From assembly GCA_036796555.1 (NCBI GenBank), contig DAIRCS010000180.1, forward strand, positions 1 through 7,424: 7,424 bases of DNA. The letters are read 5' to 3'. Source of the stretch: JAJXWB01 sp036796555. GTDB taxonomy: Bacteria > Pseudomonadota > Alphaproteobacteria > Rhizobiales > Beijerinckiaceae. The position numbers and the translations under genes were made by a program. The notes under the pieces were generated by a model. That model did no database searches. It saw nothing but the letters and a program-made list of their open reading frames with translations, and was not told where the DNA came from. Positions 5,353-7,424 of this stretch are shown here, one piece after another; position 1 is the first letter of the stretch, and the number at the start of each line of letters is the position of its first letter.

Positions 5353-6186
5353 TCAGGCGCCGTCGTCCTCGCCCATCGGCGCCTTCATGTCCTCCGGACG
5401 CGGCATGGAGATGATGTTGTAGCCCGCGTCGATGTGGTGGATTTCGCCCGTCACTCCGGCCGACAGGTCCGACAGGAAATAGAGCGCCGATCCGCCGATC
5501 TCCTCGATCGAGACGGACTTGCGCAGCGGCGAATGCGCGCGCTGGAACGAATACATCGCGCGCGCGTCCGAGACGCCGGCGCCGGCGAGCGTGCGCACCG
5601 GTCCGGGCGAGAGCGCGTTGACGCGGATGCCCTGCGGCCCGAAGTCGTTGGCCAGATAACGCATGGAGGCTTCCAGCGCCGCCTTGGCCACGCCCATCAC
5701 ATTGTAGTTGGGCATGACGCGCGTCGAGCCGCCGTAGGTCAGCGTCAGCATCGAGCCGCCGTTGGGCATCAGTTCGGCCGCGCGTTTCGCCACTTCCGTG
5801 AACGAGAAGCAGGAGATCACCATCGTGCGCGAAAAATTCTCGCGCGTCGTATCGGCGTATCGGCCCTTCAATTCGCGTTTGTCGGTGAAACCGATGGCGT
5901 GAACGATGAAGTCGATCGTTCCCCAGCGGTCCTTCATCGCCGTGAAGACGGCGTCGACGGAGGCCAGATCCTCGACGTCGCAGGGCAGGATGAAGTCGGA
6001 GCCCGCCTGCTTCGCCAGCGGCGCCACGCGCTTGCCGAGCGCGTCGCCCTGATAGGTGAAGCAGAGTTCGGCGCCATGGGCGGCGAGCGTCTGCGCAATG
6101 CCCCAGGCGATCGAGTGCGAATTGGCCACGCCCATGACGAGGCCGCGGCGGCCCTGCATCAGGCCCTTCGTTGCTTGCGCGTTCAT
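5353..6186 (-). CDS. fabI: Enoyl-[acyl-carrier-protein] reductase (NADH)
   Basis: A 277-residue FabI, the last reductive step of each type II fatty acid elongation cycle in the cytoplasm. It shows the FabI-specific nucleotide motif GVANSHSIAW (19-28), HAIGF (96-100), the active-site Y151 in TYGG, and Y161-x6-K168 (YNVMGVAK), the spacing that marks FabI rather than FabG. The C-terminus holds SPGPVRTLA and the closing LSAGVTGEIHHID. The start at 6186 is preceded by GGAG at a 7-base distance and matches the family length; the open frame continues upstream to 6285 only because it shadows the end of fabB. It begins 13 bases after the fabB stop, so both are read from one message. At the position matching E. 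coli Phe203 in the triclosan pocket this protein has Ala208 (SDARAM), while residues matching Gly93 and Met159 are kept (G99, M164). Confidence 0.95.
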   Translation of the reverse strand: MNAQATKGLMQGRRGLVMGVANSHSIAWGIAQTLAAHGAELCFTYQGDALGKRVAPLAKQAGSDFILPCDVEDLASVDAVFTAMKDRWGTIDFIVHAIGFTDKRELKGRYADTTRENFSRTMVISCFSFTEVAKRAAELMPNGGSMLTLTYGGSTRVMPNYNVMGVAKAALEASMRYLANDFGPQGIRVNALSPGPVRTLAGAGVSDARAMYSFQRAHSPLRKSVSIEEIGGSALYFLSDLSAGVTGEIHHIDAGYNIISMPRPEDMKAPMGEDDGA

Positions 6187-6199
6187 GTCGGGGCTCCGC

Positions 6200-7423
6200 T
6201 CAAGCATCGATGCGGCTGAACACGAGGGAAGCGTTGGTGCCGCCGAAGCCGAACGAATTGGACAGCACGGTCGCAAGCTTCGCATTGTCGCGCCGCTTGC
6301 GCAGGATCGGCATGTCCGCGAAGGCCGGATCGAGCTCCTCGATATTTGCGCTCTCGCAGATGAAATCGTTGTTGAGCATGAGCAATGAGTAGATCGCCTC
6401 GTGCACGCCGGTCGCGCCCTGCGAATGGCCGGTGAGCGACTTGGTCGCGGAGATCGGCGGACACTTGTCGCCGACGCCGAAGACCTCGCGGATCGCTTCG
6501 ATCTCCTTGACGTCGCCGACCGGCGTCGAGGTCGCGTGCGGGTTGATGTAGTCGATCGGGCCCTTCACCGTCGCCAGCGCCTTGCGCATGCAGCGGATCG
6601 CGCCTTCGCCCGAGGGCGCCACCATGTCCACGCCGTCTGACGAGGCGCCGTAGCCCGTCAGTTCCGCGTAGATTTTCGCGCCGCGCGCCTTGGCGCGCTC
6701 GTATTCTTCCAGCACGACGATGCCCGCGCCGCCGGCGATGACGAAGCCGTCGCGATTGGCGTCATAGGCGCGCGAAGCGACCGCCGGGCGGTCGTTGTAA
6801 GACGACGACATCGCGCCCATCGCGTCGAACAGCACCGACAGCGTCCAGTCGAGTTCCTCGCAGCCGCCGGCGAAGACGACGTCCTGCTTGCCCCACTGGA
6901 TCAGTTCGGCGGCGTTGCCGATGCAATGGCTCGACGTCGAGCAGGCCGACGAGATCGAATAGCTCGTGCCGCGGATCTTGAACCAGGTGGACAGCGTCGC
7001 CGACGCCGTGGAGCACATGGCCTTGGGCACGACGAAGGGGCCGACCTTCTTCGGGCCCTTGGCGCGCGTGACGTCGGCGGCTTCGACCTGCGAGCGGGTG
7101 GAGGGGCCGCCGGAGCCGACGATGAGCCCGGTGCGCTCGTTGGAAATGTCGCCGGGTTCGAGGCCGGAATCGGCGATCGCCTGTTCCATCGCCACATGCG
7201 CCCAGGCGGTGCCGCCGCCATGGAAGCGCATGGCGCGGCGGTCGACGATTTCTTCCGGCTTGCAGGTCGGCGCGCCATGCACCTGCGAGCGAAAGCCGAG
7301 CTTGGCGTATTCCTCGGCGAAGACGACGCCGGACCGCGCCTCGCGCAGCGAGGTCAACACTTCCTGGGCGTTGTTGCCGATCGAGGACACGATGCCCATG
7401 CCGGTGACGACGACGCGTCTCAT
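6200..7423 (-). CDS. fabB: 3-oxoacyl-[acyl-carrier-protein] synthase I (beta-ketoacyl-ACP synthase)
   Basis: A complete 407-residue condensing enzyme with the thiolase fold; it extends acyl-ACP with malonyl-ACP and in the FabA/FabB route is needed for unsaturated fatty acids. The catalytic cysteine is C161 in SACSTSS, with H296 in NPHATSTPVGD, K328 in TKSLTGHS and H333 in the same motif; the glycine-rich FGFGGTNAS lies near the C-terminus (391-399). GHS after the lysine, with the following GATGVHEAIYSLLML, is the FabB signature, where FabF would read GHL. The oxyanion-side motif reads HATST instead of the more usual HGTST. The start ATG is one base from the window edge, so the ribosome site and any upstream fabA are not visible. 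In rhizobia the usual order is fabA-fabB-fabI, which agrees with fabI directly following here. Confidence 0.94.
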   Translation of the reverse strand: MRRVVVTGMGIVSSIGNNAQEVLTSLREARSGVVFAEEYAKLGFRSQVHGAPTCKPEEIVDRRAMRFHGGGTAWAHVAMEQAIADSGLEPGDISNERTGLIVGSGGPSTRSQVEAADVTRAKGPKKVGPFVVPKAMCSTASATLSTWFKIRGTSYSISSACSTSSHCIGNAAELIQWGKQDVVFAGGCEELDWTLSVLFDAMGAMSSSYNDRPAVASRAYDANRDGFVIAGGAGIVVLEEYERAKARGAKIYAELTGYGASSDGVDMVAPSGEGAIRCMRKALATVKGPIDYINPHATSTPVGDVKEIEAIREVFGVGDKCPPISATKSLTGHSQGATGVHEAIYSLLMLNNDFICESANIEELDPAFADMPILRKRRDNAKLATVLSNSFGFGGTNASLVFSRIDA

Positions 7424-7424
7424 G

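Noticed and set aside
5335..6219. 294-codon plus-strand open frame opposite fabI
   Set aside because: Shadow composition (Arg/His/Ala/Gly) without motifs, covering an unmistakable fabI.
6187..6285. 33-codon N-terminal extension of FabI
   Set aside because: It is antiparallel-free but out-of-frame overlap with the end of fabB; family length and the GGAG before 6186 support the shorter form.
1..7424. tRNA, rRNA or riboswitch genes
   Set aside because: The non-coding stretches are short (at most 180 bases) and show only the repeat, the terminator and simple hairpins; no cloverleaf or conserved RNA motif was seen by eye.

Overview
The window is GC-rich, gene-dense DNA that looks like an alphaproteobacterial chromosome, most likely from the order Hyphomicrobiales (Rhizobiales). 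The support is: proteins that read like homologues from that group, a fabB-fabI pair in the usual rhizobial order, and a dispersed palindromic repeat of the 'CGTCATTGCGAGGAGCGAAG' type that I recall from Bradyrhizobium, Rhodopseudomonas and relatives. The genus cannot be fixed from the sequence alone.

Left part (1-4497, plus strand) is a catabolic cluster of four genes: the 3' part of an ACAD10/11-type acyl-CoA dehydrogenase, an APH-fold phosphotransferase overlapping it by one base (TGATG), a 180-base gap that holds the palindromic repeat, a DHRS4-like short-chain dehydrogenase/reductase, and an AMP-forming acyl-CoA synthetase 8 bases behind it. The set ligase + reductase + kinase + ACAD10/11-type dehydrogenase is the enzyme set of the Pseudomonas putida levulinate pathway (LvaE, LvaD, LvaA, LvaC). 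It also matches the logic of mammalian ACAD10/ACAD11, where a kinase domain phosphorylates the 4-hydroxyl of a 4-hydroxyacyl-CoA and the ACAD domain removes the phosphate. The inferred route is: acid to acyl-CoA, 4-keto to 4-hydroxy, 4-hydroxy to 4-phospho, then phosphate elimination to an enoyl-CoA for beta-oxidation. No LvaB-like small protein is visible; it could lie upstream of the window.

Middle part (4498-5352): a perfect 10-bp hairpin flanked by an A-run and a T-rich stretch serves as a probable bidirectional terminator between the ligase gene and a convergent minus-strand gene. That gene encodes an exported LTxxQ/Spy-like protein with a Gly/Pro/Met/Asp-rich linker built partly on an 18-bp tandem repeat.

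Right part (5353-7423, minus strand): fabB (3-oxoacyl-ACP synthase I) followed 13 bases later by fabI (NADH-dependent enoyl-ACP reductase), a housekeeping type II fatty acid synthesis pair. The fabB start codon lies one base inside the window edge, so its upstream signals (and any fabA) are outside.

No tRNA, rRNA, CRISPR array, insertion sequence or phage gene was seen. The candidate for an under-described system is the ACAD-kinase-reductase-ligase cluster; the fab genes are ordinary.
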